A stretch of 64,000 nt of DNA from the NCBI GenBank assembly GCA_023242925.1, contig CP096134.1, positions 2,933,501 through 2,997,500 of the forward strand. Direction: 5' to 3'. Position 1 is the first letter of the stretch. Each line of letters opens with the position of its first letter. The notes beneath the pieces are model-generated. The model saw nothing but the letters and a program-made list of their open reading frames with translations. It was not told the DNA's origin and made no database searches. Source of the stretch: Hyphomonadaceae bacterium JAD_PAG50586_4 (GTDB lineage Bacteria; Pseudomonadota; Alphaproteobacteria; Caulobacterales; Aquidulcibacteraceae). The position numbers and the translations under genes were made by a program. Of the stretch, positions 45,135 through 54,330 are shown one piece after another.

Positions 45135-45590
45135 ATGCGCAGCGCTTTGATTGGTTTTGCCCTAATCCTCGGCGCTTGCACGCAAGCTGCGGAAGATGCA
45201 CCGCCCGCGGAGCCAACCACCGAAACAGCCGAAGTGAGCCCGGTGCAGGAAGCGCTGGCGCAGATGCCGCCCGCGGACGGAGCGCGCGCAGCCGGCGTTG
45301 ATTTCCGCGGGGTGGGCCAAGAGCCCGGCTGGATCGTCGATATCTACCAGCGCGATCGCATTCGCCTGCTGCTCGATTACGGCGAGACGCTGATCGACTT
45401 TCCGCTGCCGGCGCCAACCTATCCCGTCGAAGGCTCAACGCACTACGCGACGCAAGCCGATGGCCGCGCGCTCGGCGTCACCATTCGCCGATTTCCCTGT
45501 CAGGACGTGATGAGCGGTGAGAATTATCCATCGACAGTCGAGATCGTCATCGACGAGCGCAGGCTGAACGGCTGTGGGCGGAGCGTGTAA
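45135..45590 (+). CDS. COG3650-like lipoprotein
   Basis: 151 residues from ATG 45135 (MRSALIGFALILGAC, lipobox Cys15). Mature part: acidic linker, then VDFRGVGQEPGWIVDIYQRDRI, LLLDYGETLIDFPLPAP, and Cys residues in RRFPCQDVMSGENYPSTVEI and RLNGCGRSV. This matches the COG3650 lipoprotein pattern, shared in outline with the lipoprotein at 39466-40334. Function unknown. It ends close to a bidirectional terminator. Confidence 0.8.
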   Translation: MRSALIGFALILGACTQAAEDAPPAEPTTETAEVSPVQEALAQMPPADGARAAGVDFRGVGQEPGWIVDIYQRDRIRLLLDYGETLIDFPLPAPTYPVEGSTHYATQADGRALGVTIRRFPCQDVMSGENYPSTVEIVIDERRLNGCGRSV

Positions 45591-45592
45591 GA

Positions 45593-45628
45593 AAAAGGCC
45601 CGCCGGCAAAACCGACGGGCCCCTTTGC
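45593..45628. terminator. Bidirectional terminator between lipoprotein and helicase
   Basis: GGCCCG-c-CGG (45597-45606) and CCG-a-CGGGCC (45612-45621) form a stem with one mismatch. The minus strand continues into TTTTTC, serving the helicase gene; the plus strand continues CCTTTGCTTT, serving the lipoprotein gene. Confidence 0.85.
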
Positions 45629-45629
45629 T

Positions 45630-47081
45630 TTAACCGCGCTGCTGCGGCTTGCGCTGCTGCTTGCGATATTTCGGCGGCGCGCCGTCATTCGACCACACGC
45701 CATTGCCTTTGCGGTCGCGACGATCACCACGATCGCGCGGCTGCTGATCATCGCGCGCCTTGGCCGGCGCGTGACCTTGCTTGGCGTGCGCATGGCCATG
45801 CGCTTCAGACGCATGATGCTTCTTGGGGCCAGCGCCGGGGCGGCGCGGTTGTTGCGGCCGGCCTTGCTTTTGGCCTTGCGGGCGTGGGCGTGGCGTACGT
45901 TCGTCAGCCTTCGGCGTCGGCAACGACAGCGCATGCTTCATCACCGGCACGTCTTGCTTGGTGAGGCGCTGGATATCCTTCAGGTAGGCCCGTTCGTCCG
46001 GCGCGCAGAACGAAACCGCCATGCCGGTTTGGCCAGCGCGCGCGGTGCGGCCGATCCGGTGGACATATTGCTCGGGCACGTTCGGCAGGTCGAAATTGAT
46101 CACGTGGGTCACTTCGTCCACGTCGATGCCGCGCGCGGCGATCTCGGTGGCGACCAACACGCGCGCCTTGCCCTTCTTGAAGGCTTCGAGCGCACGTTCT
46201 CGTTGACCTTGGCTTTTGTTGCCGTGGATCGCTTCGGCGGCGAAGCCCGCGTCCTGCAACTTGCGCATGACGCGATCCGCGCCGTGCTTGGTGCGGGCGA
46301 ATACGAGGGCGCGGCTGATGCCCTGGTCGGCCAGCATCGCGTGCAGCAGATCTTGCTTGCGCGAGTGATCGACGTGGACCACCGCCTGCTCGACGCGCTC
46401 GGCCGTTGACGACACCGGCGTCACCGCAATGCGTTCGACGTCGCCGTTGAGGAATTGGCCGGCCAGTTCCGCGATTGGATCGGGCATGGTGGCCGAGAAG
46501 AACAGCGTCTGGCGCTTCTTCGGCACCAGTGTCGCGATCCGGCGCAGATCGTGGATGAAGCCCATGTCGAGCATGTGGTCGGCTTCGTCGAGCACCAGGA
46601 TCTCGACTTGATCAAGGCGCAGCGAGCGCTGCGAGATATGGTCGAGCAAGCGACCAGGCGTTGCGACGAGCACGTCAACGCCGCGATAGATCGCTTGCTT
46701 TTGCTTGTGCATCGAGGCGCCGCCGAAGACGATTGCGGTCGAGAGGCCGAGGAAGCGGCCATAAGCGCGGAAGCTGTCGCCGATCTGGCTGGCGAGTTCG
46801 CGCGTCGGCGCAAGCACCAGCGTGCGGCAGGCCTTCTCGCCGGCGTGGCGGCGATCGGCGTGCAGGCGATGCAGGATCGGCAGCGCGAAGGCTGCGGTCT
46901 TGCCGGTGCCGGTTTGCGCCAGACCGATCAGGTCGCGCCCGTTCATCACGATCGGGATGGCTTGGGTTTGGATGGGGGTCGGAGTGGCGTAGCCCTCCGC
47001 GGCGAGCGCCTTAAGAATGGGCGCCGCGAGGCCTAAGTCTTGGAATTGAGTCACGTGTGCACTTTCCGCCCAACGCGTCAT
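45630..47081 (-). CDS. DEAD-box ATP-dependent RNA helicase (RhlE-like)
   Basis: 483 residues; if GTG at VTQFQDLGL is the true start it is 9 residues shorter. Motifs: Q PTPIQTQAIP, I AQTGTGKTAAF, Ia PTRELASQI, Ib TPGRLLDH, II DEADHMLDMGF, III SATMP, IV ALVFARTKHGAD, V ATEIAARGIDV, VI HRIGRTARAG. The last about 100 residues are basic, Gln/Pro/Arg-rich and disordered, as in RhlE-type helicases of RNA decay and ribosome assembly. Confidence 0.94.
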   Translation of the reverse strand: MTRWAESAHVTQFQDLGLAAPILKALAAEGYATPTPIQTQAIPIVMNGRDLIGLAQTGTGKTAAFALPILHRLHADRRHAGEKACRTLVLAPTRELASQIGDSFRAYGRFLGLSTAIVFGGASMHKQKQAIYRGVDVLVATPGRLLDHISQRSLRLDQVEILVLDEADHMLDMGFIHDLRRIATLVPKKRQTLFFSATMPDPIAELAGQFLNGDVERIAVTPVSSTAERVEQAVVHVDHSRKQDLLHAMLADQGISRALVFARTKHGADRVMRKLQDAGFAAEAIHGNKSQGQRERALEAFKKGKARVLVATEIAARGIDVDEVTHVINFDLPNVPEQYVHRIGRTARAGQTGMAVSFCAPDERAYLKDIQRLTKQDVPVMKHALSLPTPKADERTPRPRPQGQKQGRPQQPRRPGAGPKKHHASEAHGHAHAKQGHAPAKARDDQQPRDRGDRRDRKGNGVWSNDGAPPKYRKQQRKPQQRG

Positions 47082-47421
47082 CGCGCGGGCGTTTCAAAGT
47101 CTGGAACGAAGCGACGGCGAAGAAGGGCGGCGAGCTAAGCTCAAAGCCGAACGTCGATGGTGGCGTTCCTAAAGGGACCGCGTTCGCGCTGGGCACATTT
47201 GGCCCGCGAACGGTCGCTAAGGCTGCGTATCCAGGAAAAGCGTTGCGAAGTCAATAATACGCTCGGCCTAGGCGCTCGGATGACGCGTTTGCAACGCTCC
47301 GCCGCGGGCGACGCTCTTAACCTTGAGTTCGCCAGATCAGGGCGGGCGCTTTGATCACCGGGCCGCCACAGGCATTTTCAGCGTGAAAACGATGGCGCGG
47401 ATGCGCTCATGGGGAATGCAG
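47082..47421. other. Upstream region of flotillin-like gene
   Basis: About 340 bp without a convincing gene. Short open frames here lack family features. AT content rises near 47240-47270 (AAGTCAATAATACG), where a promoter may lie; I cannot fix -35 and -10 boxes. Confidence 0.4.
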
Positions 47422-48783
47422 ATGTTGCCTGATGTTGCGCAGATCATGTCGTCGGCGCCGCTTATTATTGGCGTCGCCATCGTCCTGCTGCTGATCATCT
47501 CGATCCTGCTGCGGGTCGTGGTGCCCACGAACATGGTCCACACCGTCCAGTCTCGCCGCAAAACCACCTCGTATGGCGCGGGGCAAAAAGCCGGCAACGT
47601 CTATTATAATTGGCCAAGCTGGGTGCCGATCATCGGCGTCAGCCGCATCATCCTGCCGGTCAACAATTTCGAGCTCTCGCTCTCGGGCTATGAGGCCTAC
47701 GACAAGGATCGCGTTCCCTTCCGGCTCGACCTCACCGCCTTCTTCCGCATCGCCGACACCAACGTCGCGGCCGCGCGCATCGCCAACATGAAGGAGCTGA
47801 TCTCGCAGCTTCACTTCATCGTCCAAGGCGCCGCGCGGAAGATCCTCGCCACCCACGACATCCACCAGATCATGGTCGATCGCGCCACCTTCGGCGCGCA
47901 ATTCACCCAAGAGGTCGCCACCGAACTGGCGAATTGGGGCGTGGAGCCCGTCAAGAACATGGAGCTGATGGACGTGCGCGACGCCGAAGGCTCGCGCGTC
48001 ATCGCCGATATCATGGCGATGAAGGCCTCCAACATTCAGATGACCAGCCGCATCGAGGTCGCCAACAACATGCGCGCGGCCCAGACCGCCGAAATCGCCG
48101 CACGCCAGGAAGTAGACGTGCGCGAGCAAGAAGCGCAGCAGGTCGTGGGTCAACGTACCGCCGAGAAGGACAAGCAAGTCGGCATCGCCACGGAAAAGGC
48201 GTCACAGGAAGTGCAGGCGGAAGCCGCCGTCACGCGCGAGCGCGAAATGCAGGTCGTGCGCGTCGCCACCATGCGCCAAGCCGAAATCACCAAGGACCAG
48301 CAAGTCGTCGCTGCTACGCAGGACAAGGAAACCACGATCCTGCGCGCAGACGGCGACCTTCAAGCCACCAAGCTCGCGGCCGAAGGCATTCGCGTCGAAG
48401 GCAACGCCAAGGCCGACGCCGAGAAAGCGTTGCAACTTGCGCCTGTCGCCGCGCAAATCGAACTCGCAAAAGAGATCGGCCAAAACCAAGGCTATCAGGC
48501 CTACCTCATCTCGATCCGCGGCGTAGAGGCCTACACCCAAGTCGGCGTCGAACAGGCGAAAGCGATCGCCGGCGCAGATGTGAAGGTGATCGCCAATACG
48601 GGCGACGCGGTGCAAGGCGTGAGTGACGCGATGGCGCTGGTGTCGCCCAAGGGCGGCACCGCGATCGGCGGCATGCTGGAGGCGCTGAAGAACACGCCCG
48701 AAGGTGCGGCCGTGCTCGAACGCATCCTCAACCGCAATCCAGCGCCGCAAACACCGGCAGCGCCCGCCGCGCCAAGCGAGTAA
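47422..48783 (+). CDS. Flotillin-like SPFH-domain membrane protein
   Basis: 453 residues from ATG 47422 (GGGGA 6 bases upstream; ATGs at 47392, 47401 and 47416 are in frame). A single N-terminal TM (APLIIGVAIVLLLIISILL) is followed by an SPFH domain (about 40-220, VVPTNMVHTVQSRRKTTSYG, VPFRLDLTAFFRIADTNVAA). Then comes a long Ala/Glu/Gln coiled coil (about 220-390, EIAARQEVDVREQEAQQVV) and a Pro/Ala tail. Flotillins form membrane microdomain scaffolds. An NfeD partner is not adjacent. Confidence 0.9.
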   Translation: MLPDVAQIMSSAPLIIGVAIVLLLIISILLRVVVPTNMVHTVQSRRKTTSYGAGQKAGNVYYNWPSWVPIIGVSRIILPVNNFELSLSGYEAYDKDRVPFRLDLTAFFRIADTNVAAARIANMKELISQLHFIVQGAARKILATHDIHQIMVDRATFGAQFTQEVATELANWGVEPVKNMELMDVRDAEGSRVIADIMAMKASNIQMTSRIEVANNMRAAQTAEIAARQEVDVREQEAQQVVGQRTAEKDKQVGIATEKASQEVQAEAAVTREREMQVVRVATMRQAEITKDQQVVAATQDKETTILRADGDLQATKLAAEGIRVEGNAKADAEKALQLAPVAAQIELAKEIGQNQGYQAYLISIRGVEAYTQVGVEQAKAIAGADVKVIANTGDAVQGVSDAMALVSPKGGTAIGGMLEALKNTPEGAAVLERILNRNPAPQTPAAPAAPSE

Positions 48784-48852
48784 GCGCTGCCCCCGGTGGA
48801 CGCGCGCGGCGCAATGTTGCAGGTGTCGCGTTCGGTGGGGAGTTTGAGTTTC

Positions 48853-49719
48853 ATGGCATTGAAGGACTTCAACATCCGCGCGGCCCTGATTGGCCTCGCC
48901 TTCACGGCCTCCGCGTGCGCAACCACGCCTGCGGTTACGCCGCCACCTGTGGATCAGCCGCCGCCGGTCACGCAGACCTTTCCGCCTGGCAGCCTCTATG
49001 TGGCGATGGGTTCATCGTTTGCGTCGGGCCCGGGCGTTACGCATACGGCCGAAGGTTCACCGCAACGCTGCGGGCGCTCGAACGATAATTACGCGCACCA
49101 GCTCTCGCGCATGCGCCAGATGCTGCTCGTCGACGTCACTTGCGGCGGCGCGACAACGCGGTTTCTGTTGGGCCCTTGGGAAGAATTGCCGGCGCAACTC
49201 GATGCGGTCAGCGCCGACACGCGCCTCGTCACCATCACCATTGGCGGCAATGATCTAGGGTATATGAGCGGCCTCTTCCGCGCCTCATGCGCGCAACCGC
49301 CATGCCAGGCAGTCGTTGCACCGAGCGAGCAGGCCTATTCCGAACTGGCCGCGCGCATGGATCAGATCGTCGCCACCATCCGCGCGCGCGCACCCGAGGC
49401 GCGCATCGTGTTCGTGGATTATCCGCATGTGCTGCCGGCGCAAGGCGTCTGCGCGGCGACACCGATGACTGAAGCGGACGCCAACATGGTGCGTGAGATC
49501 GCCCGTCGTTTGATCGCGATCACGGCCGAAGCGGCGGCGCGCAACGACACGGACCTGCTACAAGCGTCGCGCCTGTCGGAAAGTCACGACGCCTGCGCAA
49601 TCGAGGCCTGGATGAACGGCTCAACCAATCCCAATCCGCTCGATGGCGTCGCCTATCATTTGAAGCTCGCCGGCATGACCGCCATCGCCGATGCGCTACA
49701 CGCGATGCTGCCGCGCTAA
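48853..49719 (+). CDS. SGNH/GDSL hydrolase lipoprotein
   Basis: 288 residues from ATG 48853. Signal peptide ends with lipobox SAC (near residue 22), then a Pro/Thr linker. Block I YVAMGSSFASGPGV holds the nucleophile Ser, block III TITIGGNDLGY the Gly/Asn oxyanion residues, and the C-terminal GVAYHLKLAG the catalytic His. Cys pairs (SCAQPPC) suggest disulphides. It resembles secreted esterases/lipases of the SGNH class with long inserts. Its stop overlaps the convergent unknown gene by 4 bp. Confidence 0.87.
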   Translation: MALKDFNIRAALIGLAFTASACATTPAVTPPPVDQPPPVTQTFPPGSLYVAMGSSFASGPGVTHTAEGSPQRCGRSNDNYAHQLSRMRQMLLVDVTCGGATTRFLLGPWEELPAQLDAVSADTRLVTITIGGNDLGYMSGLFRASCAQPPCQAVVAPSEQAYSELAARMDQIVATIRARAPEARIVFVDYPHVLPAQGVCAATPMTEADANMVREIARRLIAITAEAAARNDTDLLQASRLSESHDACAIEAWMNGSTNPNPLDGVAYHLKLAGMTAIADALHAMLPR

Positions 49720-50438
49720 AGCCCGTACTTTTTCTTCTCGGCCTTGTTCAGCATGCGCTTCGCGATGGCGCGGGCGCCGTAGCGCGCGTAGAGAATTTCC
49801 GGCGCTAGTGTCGATAACCCCGCCGCGAGTACGACGTCGGGCTGGCTGCCGTCACCCAAGCGCCCGAGCTTCACTTCCCACCAAATATCGTCTTTCAGCT
49901 TGTGCAGCTGCGTCTTGCCGTCGATCTCACGCATGCGCGTGAAGCGGTCCTTCGCCTCCGCCTCCAGCTTCCCGCGATGACGTTTGGTCCAGCCGCGATA
50001 ATTCGGGTTTTCGCGCAATAGGCCGGTGCGCGGATGCACGTAGAAACGGCGATGATCCTCCGCCAGCGGCCGCTCGCCGCCCCAACGCGGCGTCGCCATC
50101 ACCACGCCATCGCGCGTGCGGGTTTTGATGGCGACGAAGTCTTCAATGTGATCGCGCACGTGCTGCTGCACGGTAGAGGTCGCTTTTAGATTTTCGCTGA
50201 TCTCGGAATAGACTTTATTCCACGGCCGCTCGATCTGGCTTTGCAGATAGCGCCGCAACGGATTGAGGTTCTCATTGAGGCGCTTGGTCTTTTGCAGCTT
50301 GTCGCGCTTCGGCGCCCGCCCGCCGCGCCCCGCGCGCAACGGCTCGCCATCGTCATCCTCAACGACTTGCGTACGCCCCGAGCGCAGACCGGCGGCGGCC
50401 CGCCCGACGCGCGGGCGTTCGACAATGACCTTCGACAT
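49716..50438 (-). CDS. Conserved hypothetical protein (NPLRRYL...PWNKVYSEI family)
   Basis: 240 residues from ATG 50436-50438, with AAGGA 5 bases upstream. A basic N-terminus (GGRAPKRDKLQKTKR) is followed by NPLRRYLQSQIERPWNKVYSEI, VQQHVRDHIEDFVA, a strand-rich centre with RRFYVHPRTGLLREN, and a basic C-terminus. I recall proteins with NEHLxPLRRxLxxQxxRPWxKVxxEI in many unrelated bacteria, annotated only as hypothetical. High Arg/Lys/Trp suggests nucleic-acid contact, but there is no known domain. Confidence 0.7.
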   Translation of the reverse strand: MSKVIVERPRVGRAAAGLRSGRTQVVEDDDGEPLRAGRGGRAPKRDKLQKTKRLNENLNPLRRYLQSQIERPWNKVYSEISENLKATSTVQQHVRDHIEDFVAIKTRTRDGVVMATPRWGGERPLAEDHRRFYVHPRTGLLRENPNYRGWTKRHRGKLEAEAKDRFTRMREIDGKTQLHKLKDDIWWEVKLGRLGDGSQPDVVLAAGLSTLAPEILYARYGARAIAKRMLNKAEKKKYGL

Positions 50439-50547
50439 ATCCTTACGCATAGCGCCACGAGCTAAGCGTGATCGCATGGCGCGAGCAAGGCGCAAAGAAA
50501 GGGCGCGCTTCACAGCGCGCCCTGATCCCACTCTATGGAATGAAAGC

Positions 50548-52752
50548 TTAGGCCGCCTGCTTGGCGCCGAAGCGCTCGTAGAAGGTCTCGCCCTTCGCCG
50601 CCATGTCGCGCAGGAGCTTGTTCGGGCGGAAGCGTTCGCCGTACGTGTCGGCAAGGCGATCGGCTTCTTCCACGAACTTCTTCGCGCCCCAAAAGAGGTC
50701 GATATAGCTGACGCAGCCCCCAGTGTAGGGCGCAAAGCCCCAGGCCAGGATCGAGCCGACATCGGCGTCGCGCGGATCGGTGATCACGCCTTCTTCAAAG
50801 CAACGCGCCACTTCGATGCACTGGCGGAAAAGAAAGCGCTTGGTCAGCTCTTCCTTCAAAGCCGGCGGGCATTCCTTCACCTTAACTTCGATCTTCTGCG
50901 ACAGATCCGGCCAGATGCGCGTCGGCTTGCCGTCGTCGCCGTACTCGTAAAAGCCCTTGCCGCCCTTGCGGCCGACACGGCCTTTGTCTTCGACCAGCCA
51001 GGCCAACAGCGCGCCGCGCGGATCTTTCGAATGATCCTGCTGCATCGCTTCTGCCATTTGGCGGCCAATCTTCAATGCAGTGTCGAGACCGACAGAGTCG
51101 GAAACCTCCAGCGCGCCCATCGGCATGCCGGCTTGGCGACCGACATTTTCGATGATCGCGGGCGCGATGCCTTCGCTCAGCATCTCGATGCCTTCGGTCG
51201 TGTAGGTGCCAAAGCAGCGCGAGGTGTAGAAGCCGCGGAAATCGTTCACGACGATCGGGGTCTTCTTGATCTTCAGGACGTAATCGATCGCCTTGGCCAG
51301 CGTCTCCTGCGTCGTCTTCGCGCCCATGATGATCTCAACGAGACCCATGCGCTCGACTGGCGAGAAGAAGTGGATGCCGATGAAATTCGCCGGGCGCGCC
51401 GAGGCTTCGGCGAGACCCGTGATCGGCAGCGTCGAGGTGTTCGAGCCGAACACAGCCGTCGCCGCCAATTGCGCTTCGGCCTTCTTCGTCACTTCGGCTT
51501 TAAGTGCGGGGTTTTCGAACACGGCTTCGACAACCAGGTCCGCGTTTTTGATCGCGGCGTAATCGGTCGTCGGCTTGATGCGCGCGAGGATTTCCTCGCC
51601 CTTTTCCTTGGTGATCTTGCCGCGCGACACGTCCTTATCGACGATGCGCTTGGAATAATCCTTGCCCTTATCGGCGCTCTCTTGGCTGACATCGATCAAC
51701 ACGGTGTCGATACCGGCTTTCGCTTGCACGTAAGCGATGCCGGCGCCCATGAGGCCAGCGCCGATCACGGCCACCTTCTTGATCGGATAGTCCGGCACGC
51801 CTTGCGGGCGATTGGCGCCCTTGGCCAAAGCTTGCATCGACACGAACAACGAGCGGATCATGCCCTTCGCTTGCGGCGTGTTGGCGGTCTTGATGAAATA
51901 GCGGCTCTCAATCCGCAGCGCGGCGTCGATCGGCACCTGCGTGCCTTCATAGATGCAAGACAGAATGTGGCGCTGCGCCGGGTAATTCAGATTGGTCTGC
52001 TTCGACACCATCGCGTTGCCGCCGACGGACGCCATCGCGCCGCCCGGCGAATACGGATTGTCCTTCACCTTGTAGCCTTTGACGTCCCACGGCGCGACGG
52101 CCTTGGGGTTCGCCTTCACCCAAGTCTTGGCGGCTTCGATCGTTGAGCCGGCCGGCACGACTTCGTTGATGAAGCCGAGGCTCTTGGCTTCCTGCGGCGA
52201 CTTATCGGCGCCTTGCAGGATCATCATCGCGGCGTTCTGTACGCCGATCAGACGCGGCAGACGTTGCGTGCCGCCAGCGCCCGGCAGGAGGCCGACCTTC
52301 GCTTCCGGGAGGCCGAACTTGATCTTCGAATTGTCGGCGGCGACGCGATAATGGCAGGCGAGCGCGATTTCCAAACCGCCGCCCAGCGCCAAACCTTCGA
52401 GCGCGATCGCCACCGGCTTGCCGCAGGTCTCCAGCGCCCGCAGCGACTTGTTCAGTGTGAAGCTCTGCTCGAATTGGGCTTTGAGCTTTTCTTCTTCGCT
52501 CTTGGGCGCAGCAGCGGCGCCAGCAGCGCCACGCTCGTTCAATTCGCCAAGATCGGCGCCGGCGCAGAAGCCGCTCGCTTTGCCCGAGCAGATCACGGCG
52601 CCTTTGATTTTATCGTCGCCCTTAATCGTGTTCACGAGTTCGACAAGCTCGCGCATCACGCTGCCCGTCACCGTGTTCATGGAGCGGCCCGGCACGTCGA
52701 ACGTAACAAGCGCAATCCCGTCGCTATCGACGTCGATCTTAAAGTTTTCCAT
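50548..52752 (-). CDS. Fatty-acid oxidation complex alpha subunit (enoyl-CoA hydratase / 3-hydroxyacyl-CoA dehydrogenase)
   Basis: 734 residues, FadB/FadJ type. N-terminal crotonase domain (about 1-190): VICSGKASGFCAGADL, ALGGGLEIALACHYRVA, LPEAKVGLLPGAGGTQRLPRL (oxyanion and catalytic Glu). C-terminal dehydrogenase (about 310-720): VAVIGAGLMGAGIAYV (NAD), EAVFENPALK, FGSNTSTLPI, GIHFFSPVERMGLVEI, VNDFRGFYTSR. Catalyses the second and third steps of beta-oxidation. ATG 52750-52752 is chosen over one 5 codons upstream. It ends the beta-oxidation block; the thiolase is upstream on the same strand. Confidence 0.96.
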   Translation of the reverse strand: MENFKIDVDSDGIALVTFDVPGRSMNTVTGSVMRELVELVNTIKGDDKIKGAVICSGKASGFCAGADLGELNERGAAGAAAAPKSEEEKLKAQFEQSFTLNKSLRALETCGKPVAIALEGLALGGGLEIALACHYRVAADNSKIKFGLPEAKVGLLPGAGGTQRLPRLIGVQNAAMMILQGADKSPQEAKSLGFINEVVPAGSTIEAAKTWVKANPKAVAPWDVKGYKVKDNPYSPGGAMASVGGNAMVSKQTNLNYPAQRHILSCIYEGTQVPIDAALRIESRYFIKTANTPQAKGMIRSLFVSMQALAKGANRPQGVPDYPIKKVAVIGAGLMGAGIAYVQAKAGIDTVLIDVSQESADKGKDYSKRIVDKDVSRGKITKEKGEEILARIKPTTDYAAIKNADLVVEAVFENPALKAEVTKKAEAQLAATAVFGSNTSTLPITGLAEASARPANFIGIHFFSPVERMGLVEIIMGAKTTQETLAKAIDYVLKIKKTPIVVNDFRGFYTSRCFGTYTTEGIEMLSEGIAPAIIENVGRQAGMPMGALEVSDSVGLDTALKIGRQMAEAMQQDHSKDPRGALLAWLVEDKGRVGRKGGKGFYEYGDDGKPTRIWPDLSQKIEVKVKECPPALKEELTKRFLFRQCIEVARCFEEGVITDPRDADVGSILAWGFAPYTGGCVSYIDLFWGAKKFVEEADRLADTYGERFRPNKLLRDMAAKGETFYERFGAKQAA

Positions 52753-52779
52753 CGGACCTACCCTCACTACTTTTCATTT

Positions 52780-52870
52780 CCATTCACCCATCCCCGGATT
52801 GGCCGGAGGCCAAGTCCGGGGCCCATAAACTCAAACGGCGGTGTTCATGGGCCCCGGGCTCGCCGCAACG
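52780..52870. repeat. GC-rich palindromic repeat between fadJ-type gene and thiolase
   Basis: Nested inverted repeats: CCCCGGA (52792-52798) / TCCGGGG (52815-52821) enclose TTGGCC-gga-GGCCAA (52799-52813). GGGCCCAT and ATGGGCCC arms follow. Of the same class as the REP-like elements at 38611 and 54134. Confidence 0.6.
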
Positions 52871-52897
52871 CGCCGCCCCGGAGATCGGTGGTCGTCT

Positions 52898-54112
52898 TTA
52901 GTTCACGCGTTCAATCACAGTCGCGGTGCCCATGCCGGCGCCGACGCAGAGCGTGATAAGCGCGCGTTCTTTGTTCGAACGCTCCAGTTCATCGACCATC
53001 GTGCCGAGGATCATCGCCCCAGTGGCGCCCAGCGGGTGACCCATCGCGATCGAGCCGCCATTGACGTTCACCTTCTCCATATCGAGGTCGAGCGCCTGCA
53101 CCCAACGCAGCACAACAGCGGCGAAGGCTTCGTTCAGCTCCCACAGATCGATGTCCTTGGTCGTCATGCCAAGTTTGTCGAGCAGCTTCTTGGTGACGAA
53201 TTCAGGGCCCGTGAGCATAATCGACGGCTCCGAGCCAATCGACGCACCACCGAGAATGCGCGCGCGCGCCTTCAAGCCCAGCGCATCGCCCATTTCCTTG
53301 GTGCCGATCAGCACAGCCGAGGCGCCATCGACGATGCCCGACGAATTGCCGGCGTGGTGGACGTGATTGATGCGCTCAAGCTCCGGATAACGCTGCTGGA
53401 TCACAGCGTCGAAGCCCGGCATCATCTCGCCTTGCATCTTGAAGCTGGGCTCAAGCGAGGCCAGCGATTGCATGGTGGTGTCGGGGCGCATGTGCTCGTC
53501 GTGGTCGAGCAGCGTGACGCCCAATTGATCCTTCACCGGCACGATCGACTTCTTGAAGCGGCCTTCCTTCCAGGCCTTTGCCGCGCGCTGCTGCGATTGG
53601 ATGGCGTAGCCGTCGACATCGTCGCGCGAGAAGCCGTACTTGGTCGCGATCGTGTCGGCGCCAATGCCTTGCGGCACGAAATAGGTCTTCATCGCGATCG
53701 AAGGATCGGACGCCCACGAGCCGCCATTGGCGCCCATCGGCACGCGGCTCATGGCTTCGACGCCGCCGCCAATCGCCAGATGCGCTTCGCCTGATTTCAC
53801 CTTCGCAGCGGCGATGTTCACCGCTTCCAGGCCCGAGGCGCAGAAGCGATCGATCTGCACGCCAGCGACGGTTTCAGCGTAATCGGCATTGAGCACCGCG
53901 ATACGCGCAATGTCGGAGCCTTGCTCGCCGATCGGCGTGACGCAGCCGAGATAGACGTCATCGACTTTCGAGGTGTCGAGGTTGTTGCGCTCACGGATCG
54001 CCTGCAGCGCTTGCGTCGCCAGCGACAGCGACGTCACTTCGTGCAGCGTGCCTGTGTTCTTGCCTTTGCCACGCGGCGTACGCACCGCGTCGTAGATATA
54101 GGCCTCAGCCAT
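52898..54112 (-). CDS. Acetyl-CoA C-acyltransferase (thiolase)
   Basis: 404 residues from ATG 54110-54112 ([18 protein letters not shown]). Catalyses the thiolytic last step of beta-oxidation. Active-site Cys lies in [14 protein letters not shown], with [14 protein letters not shown], catalytic His in [17 protein letters not shown], and the second Cys in [18 protein letters not shown]. FadA/FadI-like. The REP-like element lies on both sides of the gene; the fused hydratase/dehydrogenase follows 145 bp downstream. Confidence 0.96.
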   Translation of the reverse strand: MAEAYIYDAVRTPRGKGKNTGTLHEVTSLSLATQALQAIRERNNLDTSKVDDVYLGCVTPIGEQGSDIARIAVLNADYAETVAGVQIDRFCASGLEAVNIAAAKVKSGEAHLAIGGGVEAMSRVPMGANGGSWASDPSIAMKTYFVPQGIGADTIATKYGFSRDDVDGYAIQSQQRAAKAWKEGRFKKSIVPVKDQLGVTLLDHDEHMRPDTTMQSLASLEPSFKMQGEMMPGFDAVIQQRYPELERINHVHHAGNSSGIVDGASAVLIGTKEMGDALGLKARARILGGASIGSEPSIMLTGPEFVTKKLLDKLGMTTKDIDLWELNEAFAAVVLRWVQALDLDMEKVNVNGGSIAMGHPLGATGAMILGTMVDELERSNKERALITLCVGAGMGTATVIERVN

Positions 54113-54119
54113 TTTCTTT

Positions 54120-54330
54120 ACTCCACCTTCCATCCTCCCCCTCATTGCGGGGAGGTGTCGCCGAAGGCGACGGAGGGGGACGTGAACGCGCCCTCAGTCT
54201 CGCTTCGCTCGACAGCTCCCCATGACTGGGGAGCACGACACCCTCCATAGGACCGGAGTCGTCCCGCGGCGCGAAAGCTCGCGCCTACTCCGCAGACCGC
54301 TTCCGCCGGGCCGGCGAAAGCGCGGCAAAC
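54120..54330. repeat. REP-like palindromic element between thiolase and OsmC genes
   Basis: CCTCCCC (54134-54140) / GGGGAGG (54149-54155) and GTCGCC-gaa-GGCGAC (54157-54171) form two hairpins, closed by CTCCCC with GGAGGGGGA. More inverted segments (AGCTCCCCA / TGGGGAGC near 54213-54235) follow. No coding sequence. Confidence 0.7.

Noticed and set aside
50263-52146. Plus-strand open frame (627 codons) opposite the fused beta-oxidation gene
   Set aside because: No domain signal; the minus strand codes a complete hydratase/dehydrogenase.
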